Source: Physcia stellaris
Lineage: Eukaryota; Ascomycota; Lecanoromycetes; Caliciales; Physciaceae
Reading direction: 5' to 3'
Assembly: GCA_018902385.1 (NCBI GenBank)
Contig: JABSSW010000002.1
Location: 1,463,631 to 1,527,630 of the forward strand
Length of the DNA: 64,000 nucleotides
Shown: piece after piece, positions 47,540 to 59,151 of the stretch
Position numbering within the stretch: position 1 is the stretch's first letter
Layout: the number at the start of each line of letters is the position of its first letter
Position numbers and translations under genes: made by a program
The notes under the pieces: model-generated
Seen by the model: only the letters and a program-made list of their open reading frames with translations
Told to the model about the DNA's origin: nothing
Database searches by the model: none

Positions 47540-50099
47540 CGGGTACAAGCGAGCTTAATGCTACCTCTACACCACTATCATTGCATAAAACCCCTGAATT
47601 TCATTCCGTTAAGACCACGTCTTGTCATAACACCTCTAGGCAGGAGCAGTTGATTTACGCAACGTCGGTAAGAGCACTAGAGTTCCTCCCTACGACAGGT
47701 CCTCTCAGCGCCGATTACCAGTCGAGGTATTCACTAGCTTTCCATTAACGAGCGGTATCCCGTAAGCGCGCTGCGGAGTCTAGCATTAAAGTCTTCTGGT
47801 TGTTAGATTTCGTCTAGAGACCCTGTCGCAGAGGAGAAGACATGCCGACGATCACGCCCAGCGCTGTGAGCGGGGTGACAGGAAGAATCTTTGCACTCAA
47901 GACTTAGAAATACCAAAAATCACGTTTTATCTCCACAGAGCAATATCCCGTCTTCAGCCTATTCAGCGAGTATCATGACCAAATCCCGCGATTCTCGCCA
48001 AATCTGCTATCAGTATAGACTCATTGATGGATGAGTCGAAAATAAGTGTATTATTGAGCTAGTTTGGACTGCTAATGCGCCTGGGAGGAGGGGATGAAGT
48101 TATTTGTGCGGCCAGATTATGGTTCTTGTAGATGCGAGGCTCTTATCTTCTGCTTTGTTCAGCACCTGCGAGTTCGAGCTGTACGAGACGAAAGCAGAAG
48201 TGATCGAAGCTTGTCGAGATGCTAAAAGTTCCTGTTACCGGAATAGGTTTTGGGAGTGTGCTAATTGCCAGAGACTCTGGTCCTGATTATGTGTGACTCT
48301 ATCCAGCGCATCTGGCTATGTTTTGTCAAAAGATTATTCGTGGAGTGAGCTGTGGAGGATATTACACGCCGCGAACCTAATTGGTCAGCTACACGTTTTA
48401 CTATTAGTATTAGTACTACCCTGGTGTAGATCAGCGCGTTCGCCTTCCTAGTGTTAGTCTAAGATGTAGTTCTCAAATAGTCGGATTTCACATTAGAAGA
48501 CTTGCACGCATTATTTTCACTCTTCCTTTTCGTCTCACAATTGTGAGTCTCTTACGCGCGTTGTTCATTCGTGTTTCTTCGTCAATCGAGCATCCCCACA
48601 GTTGCGAATAGTGTGGAAAAGTCAGTAGGGACTTTGCGCGGCACGCTGGTGGCTAGCGAGGGTGAATCTCGAGAGACACCTCACGTTCCGGCTTCCGCTT
48701 TCATATAATGCTGATACCCAGTCACCGTGGGAGACCATCGGCGATTGCCAATGGTAGATGGAGAGGAAGTGCAAGCCTCATACCTTACGCTATTTCACAT
48801 TCAGATAGATGCCTCGGACGTGTCAATGGCACGTGGGGGAAGGAGAGCATGAATAGATGCCTTTGAGGGTACCGTGTATTGAGCGATTATGTACGGAGAA
48901 GCTGTTGCCGTTCGAGCTCGACCCTATAGTGAGTAGCTGACCCCTTCGACGAAGGACCTTTTTGGGACAAGTCGATGCGTTGAACTTCTAGTGCTCCGTG
49001 GATTCGGCGGTGTGTTAGGCATCAAAAGTAGATTCCAAACGAGGATACGATACATTTGCCAGATTGGGCGGAGGCCAATATTAGCGCCTGGGGGAAAGGC
49101 ATGGAGAATGAGATAAGGGGGGGCTTTCAGGGCATCGACTTAGTGTTTCAGGGCATCGACTTAGTGTTTTATGCTGCTCCTTGAGTGCTTGGAAACACGT
49201 GCTTTTGACGAGCCATATCGTCGGTATCTCATGGCCTGGCGTGGTGCTATATTGTCTCCCATGTATCGTCACCGATACATCCATTATGATAATACGCTTA
49301 TTCGTGTTTGACACAAAGCATATGGAAACGGCATGAAGACGATTGAAAATGACATGAAAAAATCAACCATCTTCTGCTTTCGTCCCAAGTCGGGTATTCG
49401 TAGATCTCCATGTTGGTGTACCTATCATAAACAGTAAGACAGCACCACTCATTACTTGACCATGGGATACTAGACGAAAGACTGGCGATTGCTTCGGCAG
49501 TAATAAGGGGTACTTGAGGCAGGAGCAACCATTGTGGAAGGGTCAAGTCCCTGGTCCTTGTTGTCTAGCTAAGTACATCACTCGGAGATCCCTTGTTCTT
49601 AAACGTCTCGGTGCTCAAGCTTGCCTTTGCCCAGGTGCTTGTGGCCGAGGAACCTTCGAATATCGTCAGAAAGAGATTCTAAGCCTGATTGGGAGACCTA
49701 AGCGAGGCTTGGCAGATTGTAGGCACATACGTAATTCAGCAGCCCTACCTCCATTAAATTGAATGAAAAGCAGACAATGAGACAAAGATGCAGCGACCGT
49801 ATGATGATCCGACAGATATGACTGACGTCCGTTCGCCACTTGGCATCAAACAGTCCGCCGCTGGTAGCGAATGGTAATCGGTGTGTAGGGGACACAGAGA
49901 CGCTCAGACGCACCGCTGCCACGTCAAACATCATGAGGGCGTGCTGCCTGCAGCTAAGTGCGGGGAGCATACCGACACTTCTCCCAAGTCAAAACCTTTA
50001 AGTCCTTGCTAAAATTTCCATCAATGCTGGCTTCGTCGAAACTTAGCTTCACTTGTTTAGCTTGACCATAGTGCGGAGTCATCTTAGTATTGTAAGAAG
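47540..50099. other. GC-balanced stretch without a supported gene
   Basis: A 21-bp tandem duplication (TTTCAGGGCATCGACTTAGTG) lies at 49125-49166. A minus-strand frame at 49546-49298 (82 residues, with YTNMEIYEYPTWDESRRW) reads like protein sequence but has no context or known match. Nothing else is convincing. The last part is the promoter region of the gene at 50100. Confidence 0.55.
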
Positions 50100-51675
50100 A
50101 TGGGTAGTCACCTGACGCATCGTGAGCGCTATGCGCAATTAAACGAGCTGGAGGATCATCGTAAGGAGCTTGTCGAGGTAGGAGCTCGAGGGCGTGATTC
50201 AAAATCTCTTCAGGCCATATTTCCTTTTCACTCCGAGCCTGACGAGCGCTGCAGGATCTTCTTGATGAGGTTGATGACATCCGAAAGGGTTTGAAAGCTC
50301 TAGAGGTGGAGCGGGATCGGGAGAGGGATGCCTCGATCTTTTTTCACCAGCAGCTTGTAGCATTGAAATCTGATCTGAAAGCTACACAGGGAATGATGGT
50401 AAGCAGTGCCCATACTCACGCGGCCACAGTATTACCGCACACAAATCTAGCCCATTGGACTAATAATAGGACATCGATAGAGTCGTAACGCGTTCATCAT
50501 AGTGTTGATTGATGGAGACTGCATGAATGTAAGGAATCTGCCATCCAATAGGTGATTAAATTCTCCGATTCCCCTACTGACGCTGAATCTTGCTTCTAGT
50601 TTCCGGATGACCTTGTTAAAAGATTAGAAGCTGGTGGCGAAGAGGCGGCTCAGATACTTCGACGCTCGATTGCCAGCTATGTTAAAGATAAAGTGACCGA
50701 TCTCAATCCTGACATCGAGGTCATCGTGAGGATCTATGCAAATCTGAGAGGCCTCGGCAAAGCTCTCATTGATAATACGATTTTAGAACGTCATGAAGAC
50801 CTTGGCCGTTTCGTTTGTGGGTTCAATAAGAAGTACCCCTTGTTTGATTTTGTCGATGCAGGGAACGGCAAAGAATGTTCTGACGCCAAGTTAAAGAGTG
50901 AGTCTTCCGCACCCTCTCAGGAATGTTTGCTGCTCCGCTGTACTAAAGCCTCGACTGTACAGAACTCTTCGAGCTCCATATGCGTAACAACCTTTGCAAG
51001 CACATCATTTTTGGTGGATCAGCCGACAATGGATATGCTCGAATGCTAAGCCCATACACTGGAGATTTGTCGGCTAGTAAACGTATCACGATGCTAGAAG
51101 GTCCACCCTTCGCCAGAGAATTAGCACAGATACTCGGGAATTTCCAACAATGCTCTTTCCCGGGAGTTTTCCGAGACACCAAAATCTCATCTCGAAGAGT
51201 GTCCTTCTCCACAACGCCTCCCCGGTCTATGAGTCCCAAACTGCCAAGTTACGCTACTACCGCTGCTTCGGCCAAGGCTGGCGTTCCAGATAACGCGGTT
51301 ATACCAAGAAAAACCCCTCAGGCCGAGGGGATTATTCCCATTAACAGCAAAGGCCAGCGTGTTGACCTGCCAATTAAGGTTTCGCCGATAACAGTAAACT
51401 CGCTCAGAAGTAAAAAATGGTGCAATAATCACTATCTGCTGGGCTACTGTGGCTATTCGAACTGCACATATGAACATAACGTGATGCTCAATGATGCCCA
51501 GAAGAATGGTTTGCGCACCATGGCGAGGCAGGCGCCTTGTGTGATGATGTTGGACTGTGATGATCCGGACTGTTTGTTTGGTCATCGGTGTCCGGGGAAC
51601 CCGTGTACGTGGGGTACAGGTTGCAAGTTCCCTGTGGAGATGCACAATGTGGATACCAAAGCGGTTAACTGTTGA
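50100..51675 (+). CDS. DUF7923-like protein with C-terminal CCCH zinc fingers
   Basis: Predicted exons 50100-50177, 50255-50398, 50481-50528, 50600-50897 and 50963-51675 join to 426 residues. The introns are 77, 82, 71 and 65 bases, all GT-AG, with branch points such as CTGAC and CTAAT, and phases agree. An in-frame TAG 15 bases upstream supports the first ATG. The N-terminus is a coiled coil (LVEDLLDEVDDIRKGLKALE). Then comes a DUF7923-like domain (about 75-275; IIVLIDGDCMN, LVKRLEAGG, FGGSADNGYARML). The C-terminus has three Cys/His clusters: C343-x8-C352-x4-C357-x3-H361; C382-x5-C388-x4-C393-x3-H397; C404-x5-C410-x6-H417. CCCH fingers usually bind RNA, but the cellular role of this fungal family is not known to me. 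Confidence 0.85.
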
Positions 51676-52253
51676 AGATTAGTACAGAGTCATTATGTTA
51701 GTACTCAAGCGATGAATGGAGAAAAGTCCTTCTGACTTGATTCATGTCCTTGACAGAATAAATAGACGGATGGTTGGACATCAAGATGATCTCTCTGTAC
51801 ATGTGCCACTGAGCCTGCTCTTTGTTCTCCCCACTAATTTGCAGGAGGACTGGTACAGATTAGGTTGAAGTGACATCTTCAATGAAGTCCTTGATGATGG
51901 ACTGAGAGCCCCGCGACACAAGAAAGACAATGGCGCTAGATTCTTCTGATTTGGCTGAATTCTAGAAAGAGTTGACATGATTCTAGAAAGTTTGATCCGA
52001 TGTATGCTGAAACCAGAAAGCCGGCCTACCTACTTTCAGCTGAAGCGTAAGAGAATCGAGGCCGAAGCCCAGGTGGTTGAAGTATGTGATGTGCACAACT
52101 TTTATGTGTCCGTGCATAAAAATGCCAAGAGCCAAGGTAGGGCTGAAAGTACGGCGAGCGACAAACCCCTTCCAACAATTCGTGCCAGCACATCCTTGCA
52201 TTACTCTCGATCTTTTTGCTCACAATTCATCGACTTAGCTATCACCACTCACC
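51676..52253. other. Intergenic region between two plus-strand genes
   Basis: It holds the 3' flank of the CCCH gene and the promoter/5' leader of the next gene. It is pyrimidine-rich near 52200-52250 (CTCTCGATCTTTTTGCTC), as is common upstream of fungal starts. No other gene was seen. Confidence 0.6.
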
Positions 52254-54770
52254 ATGCCTTCGTCCAAGACTCGAGATGCCGAGAGTGAAAGGGTGCCTCG
52301 AGAAAAGCGGCATAGATCCTCCCGATCCGCCCGCAAATCCTCGTCCAAAGACCGACTCAAATCCTCCGCTACCCTCACCTCACCCAACACTCCCACCAAA
52401 CGCAGAACATCCATGCCTGTACCAGAGGTAGAGCCAAGAGCTTCATCGGCTTCACCAAGTGCCAGCAAAACCAGCTTACCCTATCCATCCTTCTCCAAAG
52501 CGCATAGCAAGGAAGCGGTAGGCAGTAGGGAGAATGTGGGCACCCAAAGACTCAGCTACTACACCCCGGACCCTACAGACCTGGACCGGAGCAAGACCCA
52601 AACTGAAGCAAACGACCCCAATGCTGTCACTGGTGTAGCTCCACCTAGTCCGCCCTTGACCGCGACAGACCAGGCTGAGAAGATTGTGAAGGTGGAGCGA
52701 AAGAGGTCGGATCTACAAAAGAACGCTGATGAGCTGAAGCGCAAGCTGGGATTCGCTAGGAGCACGAGTGAAGTGAAGTCGACGCGTCAGCCGTTATCAA
52801 GATCAAGTACAAGCTTGCGCGAATCTAAACCAAAGGAGGGCGACAAGGCCACCCCCAGACGGTCCAAGACTAGCACACCCTCCAAAATGAAACCGAAGCC
52901 CGTCACAGTGGAGGATTCATCATCAAACACACCCGCAAAGCGATCTCCATCTCCAACGCGTGCCTCCTTCGTTGCAGACTCTACCACGGCTTCTACGATC
53001 GACTCAGATAGAACATCTGTAGCTCCAAATCAACCACCTCATACCCCTGGCTTCCAGAGACCCTCACCACCTACAGAACCAGACTCGTCTCCACGAGTAC
53101 CTGCACCCGCGGATCCTGGCTTCGCGCCTAGCAGAAAGCCAACTCCTGCTTATTCTATTCTCAGCAATAGCTATGACGGGCCCATGGGAAATTCTCCTAT
53201 GCCCCCTCCGCCTCCACCACCTCCAGACGTTCCTTTCCAGAATCCCAAGGTTGATTATCTCATGCAGAATGGGGGATTACAACAGAGCATACCAAAGAGC
53301 CTGCTTGGCCTACGATTCGGAGGGCCACATGACACGGTACAATCTACGTTACCACACTCTGCGCAGGTGGGAAAGTTCTTTGGCCCATTCAATAGCTTAC
53401 TCGACGACTACACCAAAGTGATGGCTCGGAATGGATCAATGGCAGTCGCTACAGGCTATCGATCTATAGCGCGAAGGTTACTGGATCGACTTGAAGCAGT
53501 CTTTGCTCGAGACATCGCCTCCGAGACATGCGTCTGCGTAGTCTGTGAGTCAAACCCTCAACTTCAGGACTGTGGAGAGCAGAATGGCGTGAGCTGGGGA
53601 GAGATACTAGAGTATGTATCTGGGCGAAGAGAGCTTCCACAATGGCCTGCCTTTGTTCTTGATCCCACTCAAGTCGGACTAGGTATCTCCACTGCAGAAA
53701 GTCCATGTCAAAAGCTGGATGTTGATGTGCCTGAGGAGCTTCGAGAGCATTACATCAGTCAATCGAAGAAGACCAAGCAATCCGTCGATCGATGGCTCGA
53801 AAGTCAACCTTCAGATCCCATCAGCCCACCACAGGATGTTGATGACGAGACATTAACATTTGCTATGCTAACCCGCCTCGAACCACATCAGCGACCACTC
53901 TTCTCCGCTCTAGCAGGTATCCCGCAAAGCCGACCTGGCTCTACCGCTCCCCGACCATCATCCACCTCCTCCGCTGCCTCCACAGTCAGCCTTGCACAAC
54001 ATAACACACCCGAAGCTGAACTCCTCACCAACACAGGCCTCGCAATCCAGCGTCTCTATCGCCTCGCCACCCGTCCCCGCGACCCCGAATCAGCAATTTA
54101 TCTCCTCACCAACCCGCACCTCCACAACGTCCTCGCCACCCTCGCCGCAATCAGCGATCACGAATGGGACATCCTTACCTCCGGTCGCTTTGACGGCTTC
54201 CTCCGCAGCGGTGCAGAAGACGTTCCTCTTCCGCCTCCATCACGCGGTCCCACCCCAGCCCGCACATCCACACCTCTGATTTCCAGCTCTCGCGCTCCGA
54301 CTCCTTCTCCAGCAACAGCCGGCGCCCCCGTCGCCTTGGACGAAGAAACCGAAATTTCGGTCCTTGCCGAAGTCGAGCGCGAAATCTTTCTCAGCATGGA
54401 AGCCCTGGAAGACGCCTTCGAAGCTCTGCACTTCAAAGCCGAGACCGTGCGACGAACGCTGCGGGAGCGGGGCGCGGGGCTTAGTATGGCGAACCAGACA
54501 CGGAGGGGTTTCAGTAATCTGGATGCTAGATTAGGTACGCCGGCGAGTGGGCTGGGAGCGGATGGGAGGTGGGGAGCGGAAAGCGAGGATGATGGCGGCT
54601 GGGATAATACGGATGCGATGAGCGAGATTGTGCCGGATGATAGCGCTAGTAATGTTAGTCGGAGTCGGAGACGGAGGCCTAAGAGGAGGGAGGAGAGGCG
54701 GACGCCGGCGCCTGTGGAGGAGGAGGATGAGGATGGGCTGAGTGGAGTGGGGGTTGGGAGACGGAGGTGA
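52254..54770 (+). CDS. Conserved fungal hypothetical protein, 838 residues, largely low-complexity
   Basis: A single uninterrupted frame with a good start context (CACCATGCC). The N-terminal third is Ser/Thr/Pro/Lys-rich and probably disordered, with Arg/Lys/Ser patches. A run of eight prolines lies near residue 320. A more ordered middle (about 335-600) includes LRFGGPHDTVQSTLPHSAQ, VGKFFGPFNSLLDDYTKVM, a Cys group (ETCVCVVCESNPQLQDC) and LPQWPAFVLDP. A probable coiled coil (about 695-745, EISVLAEVEREIFLSMEALE) and an Arg-rich plus acidic C-terminus follow. I recall similar Pezizomycotina proteins being labelled 5-methylcytosine G/T mismatch DNA glycosylase. I see no helix-hairpin-helix or glycosylase motif here, so that label is unsupported. 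Confidence 0.85.
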   Translation: MPSSKTRDAESERVPREKRHRSSRSARKSSSKDRLKSSATLTSPNTPTKRRTSMPVPEVEPRASSASPSASKTSLPYPSFSKAHSKEAVGSRENVGTQRLSYYTPDPTDLDRSKTQTEANDPNAVTGVAPPSPPLTATDQAEKIVKVERKRSDLQKNADELKRKLGFARSTSEVKSTRQPLSRSSTSLRESKPKEGDKATPRRSKTSTPSKMKPKPVTVEDSSSNTPAKRSPSPTRASFVADSTTASTIDSDRTSVAPNQPPHTPGFQRPSPPTEPDSSPRVPAPADPGFAPSRKPTPAYSILSNSYDGPMGNSPMPPPPPPPPDVPFQNPKVDYLMQNGGLQQSIPKSLLGLRFGGPHDTVQSTLPHSAQVGKFFGPFNSLLDDYTKVMARNGSMAVATGYRSIARRLLDRLEAVFARDIASETCVCVVCESNPQLQDCGEQNGVSWGEILEYVSGRRELPQWPAFVLDPTQVGLGISTAESPCQKLDVDVPEELREHYISQSKKTKQSVDRWLESQPSDPISPPQDVDDETLTFAMLTRLEPHQRPLFSALAGIPQSRPGSTAPRPSSTSSAASTVSLAQHNTPEAELLTNTGLAIQRLYRLATRPRDPESAIYLLTNPHLHNVLATLAAISDHEWDILTSGRFDGFLRSGAEDVPLPPPSRGPTPARTSTPLISSSRAPTPSPATAGAPVALDEETEISVLAEVEREIFLSMEALEDAFEALHFKAETVRRTLRERGAGLSMANQTRRGFSNLDARLGTPASGLGADGRWGAESEDDGGWDNTDAMSEIVPDDSASNVSRSRRRRPKRREERRTPAPVEEEDEDGLSGVGVGRRR

Positions 54771-55980
54771 GGGATGGGATGTGTTAGGAATATCTGAAGA
54801 TTGACGATGTTATGGATTTCGGCCTTTGAGGGAGCAGAGCGGTGTGAGCGTGTCCAATTCTGTCGGCTGTGTACACGCTGATGACATATATCCAATTGCC
54901 TTGCGCGAGGTGACTACTGCTTTAGCTGCTCATCTCGACTCAAAACCACTCAGCTCTCAATGTCAAGAAAGATGAGTATATCTCATGCTCAAATGTAAGT
55001 ACGGGAAGATGTCTCCAAGTCGATTTTCCAATTCTTGCTACATTGTCCGCAAAACCAGGGTCCTACTTCTGGTGATTGCACACTGAGAGGACCCTTCGCT
55101 TATTCAATAATAATACGACCTTGCATTAGTCTCGGCACCATAATAGTTGCGGGTCTTGTACGGTGGCTGGCTGACCGTTGGCGAGCAGGAAGACAACTCA
55201 AAACGTGCTTAGAACTATGTAAACAGCCCACACAACCTTGTTACAACAGGAATCCAGCGTACTCCAACTGGGCCAATTACATCTTGACATAACTCTGCTG
55301 ACAATGCACTAATTATCCTGTTTCTCTCTGACGGGTATAGACTTGCTTTTTCAAGTTAGATGTTTATGCACGCTACTACAAAAACACGAAGAGACCGGTC
55401 GAGAATCCCCCAATGCGGTCTGTGGCTTTCACCCCACAGCTTTACTTTTGTCTGTCATCGTAGCGCAAATGTGGTTTTGTTTGGGGTAAGGCATCGCTAG
55501 ACGGCTAGACTATACAAAATAGGTTCGTAAGTCTATTATTTCTCGCTTCTTGGCCACTGGCTTCAACTTGGAATTTTTTAGACTTGTTGGTCCACAGTCA
55601 TACGATGTCCCTGTAGCGTTCACACTATGTATTAGCCAATCATACACAAGAGCTTGGATTTATTCCACCAGCACAAGATTCTAGAAGATCACGGCATTGA
55701 CAGTAGTAAACTCTCTAGATCATGTCCGCTCTTGTTCGTCCAAACTAGAGTCATAGGCGATCCTCAACAGGTAAGTACATCCATTTTGCTGCTAAAGTCA
55801 ACCAACCTAGCCACGAACGAACCTATTCTTTATCTCGGCATCGTGTGATGAGGTTTGTAGGGGACTGTTCAGCTGAGACTTGGATTTATGTGTGGAAAAC
55901 CTCGTATTTAGACCTAACAAGAGCGCCAACGAGCTTGTCTAGACTCACGATGACCATGGCGAGTTGACGTCGAGAATAAT
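54771..55980. other. Intergenic region
   Basis: No supported gene. Frames at 55035-55292 and 55654-55848 lack a credible ATG or family resemblance. The right end contains the promoter of the secreted-protein gene. Confidence 0.55.
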
Positions 55981-55981
55981 G

Positions 55982-55988
55982 TATAAAG
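55982..55988 (+). promoter_or_regulatory. TATA box of the secreted-protein gene
   Basis: TATAAAG within AATGTATAAAGGACC, 115 bases upstream of the predicted ATG at 56103. A CT- and CA-rich stretch follows, as is usual near fungal transcription starts. Confidence 0.6.
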
Positions 55989-56102
55989 GACCAGCTCCAC
56001 CATCATCTTTTCTCACGGACAGCCTACTCTCATTCTCCCAATACCACAGATATCTTCTCCAACTTAGTTCCAATCACATTCTGATTGAAAGTTCTAGGCA
56101 AG

Positions 56103-57407
56103 ATGACTAGAAGTCTTCTACACTTTTCTTTGCTAGCTCTTGTTTCCCTCACACAAGCTGCACCCCCCAAAGTGTGCCCTCAAGTCTCTGCCATCGCAAC
56201 TGCTCTATCAAAGGCCTCGATTTCAGTCACGCCATTCTGCTCGAGTTTCCTAGGAATAGCCACGAAAACTTCTACGGTGACTCTCACGTCGACGCCAGTA
56301 CCTACCACAACCGATGATACCAGCACCGTTCAAAGCGTAATAACCGATGTACGAGATTTCTTCCAAGATACATACAGTACACGTAGCTAATATTGATTTC
56401 CTGATCAGACTACATTAATCACGTCAACCGTCACCACTGCTACCGTAGCGACTGTCACTGCTACGTCATACAGCATTGACGGCTCCAACAGAAAACGGGG
56501 ATTGGCTGGCGCAAACCATATCCCAAACCCAGTAGACCCCAATGAACTCGACAAACGAACCCTTCCGAAATCGACACCAAAGATACCACCTTGCCTCACA
56601 GCTTTCGCATCGGGCATCATCTCAAGCGCTTGCGCGTGTCTGAGCATCCCGACCCCAACTCAGGTACGTATATCTCGAAACCATTCCAACCATAAACAGC
56701 ATATCCAATTCCACGATACTGATTCTCAATCCTCACAGACAGTCACCGTATCCACAGCCCTACCAAAATCCACAGTCACTCGCACCGTCACAACAACCGT
56801 CCTAGTGTCCACCACCCAAACCCAACAAGTCGACGCAACAGCCACCGCAACAGCAACCAGCACCGCCGTAATCGATGGTAAGCCCCCCCCTCCATCCACC
56901 CCCTTCTCTCTCTCAAACTAACATCACCCCCCTCCCCACCCTTCAGTCTGCAACGCCTCCAATAACTACGGCCTGATCTACTCAGGCGGGTACGCCACAG
57001 ACAGCGCCTCCCAGTCCGGCGTCGGCGCCACTACCATCGTCGTCCCCGACGCCGCCAACAGCCAAGCGTGCTGCGCCGCCTGCTACACCACGACGGGCTG
57101 CTACCTCTTCTACCTCGACGCCGGTGCCGCGGGCGCCTGTACCATCCGGATCACGCAGGGTGGCAGCTCCACTGACTCGACGGCGCTGTGTCCGTTGGGA
57201 CGCTTGGTGGATTTCCCGGCGAGTAATGATCCTGCGCAGGGGTATTATGGGGAGGGGCCGTGTGTGACTTTTGGGGGTTCGCTTCTTGACTTTTTGATGG
57301 TTTGGGGGATGGATTGCTGGTGTTGGGGGCGGGGGGAAGAGGGAGGGTTCTATTTCGGGCGCTGGAGTAATGTTGATTATTTGATAGATGGATCTACAGC
57401 ATATTGA
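56103..57407 (+). CDS. Secreted Thr/Ser-rich protein with a Cys-rich C-terminal domain
   Basis: Predicted exons 56103-56348, 56409-56663, 56739-56877 and 56947-57407 join to 366 residues. The three short introns (60, 75 and 69 bases) are GT-AG with consistent phases. Residues 1-18 (MTRSLLHFSLLALVSLTQ) form a signal peptide, probably cleaved before AAPPK. Thr/Val/Ser-rich linkers (STVTLTSTPVPTTT; TVTRTVTTTVLVSTT) suggest O-glycosylation. Two Lys-Arg sites (NRKRG, LDKRT) could be Kex2-type processing points. The C-terminal domain (about 214 on) starts VCNASNNYGLIYSGGY and has closely spaced cysteines (ACCAACYTTTGCY, GACTI, ALCPLG, EGPC), like PAN/apple-type fungal extracellular modules. The end after GPCVTFGG is hydrophobic and Trp-rich; an unrecognised last intron is possible. 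It is the island gene nearest the right-hand AT-rich block. Its role is unknown. Confidence 0.72.
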
Positions 57408-58284
57408 AAAGTTGGGAGAAAAGTGATTCGTGCAAGGTCACTTCGGACTTGCTGAATTCTAAAGAGTAGGAGCAAGACATAACGATTTACACTTTTCTTC
57501 CAAACTGGCGCCCTCTACGCGATGAAGAGCAGAGCAAGGACATCACATCTGGAGAAAATCAATATCATCTCGATCTGCTGAAAAGGATTTCGTATACGGA
57601 GACTGACACCATTAGTCCTGCCCGCGCCCTAACCCTATGGGGGCAACAAATGGGAGCAAATATCGCAAGTTTCGCAGTACGAGTGCATCGCATTTTCACA
57701 TACCACGAATCAAATCAACTCGTTGAATTTCGATGTAATACGTGTAACATAAAATGATTATTATTGTCTGATTTGATAAAGATGTATGAATAATTATCAT
57801 TTTATTGTTTTGAATTTCGTTATTTTAATAAATTACATGCAAATAAAAGCACAAAAAATGTGCGAATATCAAAACGCTAAATTTCATTAATCGATTTATA
57901 TCAATGAGTTTTGATTGCAACATTTGTCGAACATATTTACGAAAATTGTATTTCAACATGATTGAACAAGTAAATTCGAAAGTTTTTTTAAAAAAAACTT
58001 TGTCGAAAATTTTTAAAATTAAAATCAAATCTGATAAAATTACGAAATCTTTTCATCGAAATCAGAATTTCTTGCGATTTTATCGATTTCACATTTTAAT
58101 AGTTTTTTAATTCAATAAATAAATCATACATTGAAAAATTTGTTTTGAAACACGAAATGAACACTATTCAAAAAATCAACAATATCGAAAATCGAACGAA
58201 TCCGCATTGAATTATGATGAATATAATATTGTTGTTTCGCAAATGTTGTTGCGAAATTGTTTTACAAACACATTTTTAACATTG
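57408..58284. other. 3' flank and transition into AT-rich DNA
   Basis: The composition changes sharply at about 57700. Beyond it only short Lys/Phe-rich frames occur (57904-58110 on plus, 58028-57825 on minus). Nothing was recognised. Confidence 0.6.
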
Positions 58285-58848
58285 TTTTTCAAATTTCAAA
58301 ATTATTGCGATAATGAATCGATTTTTGTTATTTTTGCAACGTTAAAATGCGTTCATTTTGCTTTACAATTTTGATTAATTGAATGAAAATCATATGTGAT
58401 TGACGATTGATGTGCAAATTGCGAAACAACTGTACAAACGACGAAAAATTGAACGAAATCGTTTCGCAAATTTTTCAGTTGACGATTTGACACAAATTTG
58501 ACAATCATGAAATTTTCGAAATTTCATAATTATTGCGATAATGAATCGATTTTTATTATTTTTGCAACGTTAAAATGCGTTGATTTTGTTTTACAATTTT
58601 GATTAAATAAATGAAAATCATGAATGATTGTTGATTAAAATGCAAAATGTAAAATAATTGCACGTTGTTGAAACGTTTTGATGTAATTTTGACGTATATT
58701 TCGATTAAAAACGTGAATTAAATATTGATTGAATTTATCGACTTTAAAAAATACGAACGCAAAATTGATTAAAATTTTTTTCGATCGATCATTCGCGTTA
58801 AACGATTTTAATAAATATTTTTTTATAAATTGTGTTTTATTTAATGCA
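58285..58848 (-). repeat. Two mutated copies of dispersed repeat R
   Basis: Both copies contain the landmark TTATTGCGATAATGAATCGA (58309 and 58543 regions), followed by GTTAAAATGCGTT. The second copy continues to TATAAATTGTGTTTTATTT, matching the R start in reverse complement. The first copy ends earlier. Confidence 0.65.
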
Positions 58849-58933
58849 ATTTGATGTTAAATTTCGTCGTTATTTTTATGAAATTGCGTTATATCGCAAT
58901 ATTTTCGTTGAAATTTTTGACATTGTAAATTTA

Positions 58934-59146
58934 TGTCATGTTATATCAAAATCGTCAAACACGTTAATTTGATTGAATTTAACGTCTTGATCGATAAAAT
59001 ATAACATTTCGAAAATTTTTATTTTTTTCGTTTTCACGATTCAATTTTATCGTTGTTTACAATGTTATTACGATGATTTATTATCGTTTCGTAAATATTG
59101 CGTTTGTTTGTAATCATTTGATCATTCAATCGTATATGTTTTTACA
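58934..59146 (+). repeat. Solo LTR of the E1 family
   Basis: 213 bp, flanked by a perfect 5-bp duplication ATTTA (58929-58933 and 59147-59151). There is no internal sequence, as left by recombination between two LTRs. Confidence 0.8.
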
Positions 59147-59151
59147 ATTTA

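Noticed and set aside
47540-49080. rRNA or other structural RNA in the GC-balanced stretch
   Set aside because: No recognisable conserved rRNA segment or tRNA fold was seen.
51187-51645. Minus-strand frame of 152 residues antisense to the CCCH gene
   Set aside because: It is the complement of a well supported exon with intact zinc-ligand pattern and splice sites.
54158-54895. Minus-strand frame of 245 residues antisense to the 838-residue gene
   Set aside because: It is a shadow frame created by GC-rich, Pro/Ser/Arg-biased codons of the plus-strand gene.
55035-55292. Possible small gene of 85 residues between the two right-hand island genes
   Set aside because: It lacks an ATG start and any splice model or family resemblance.
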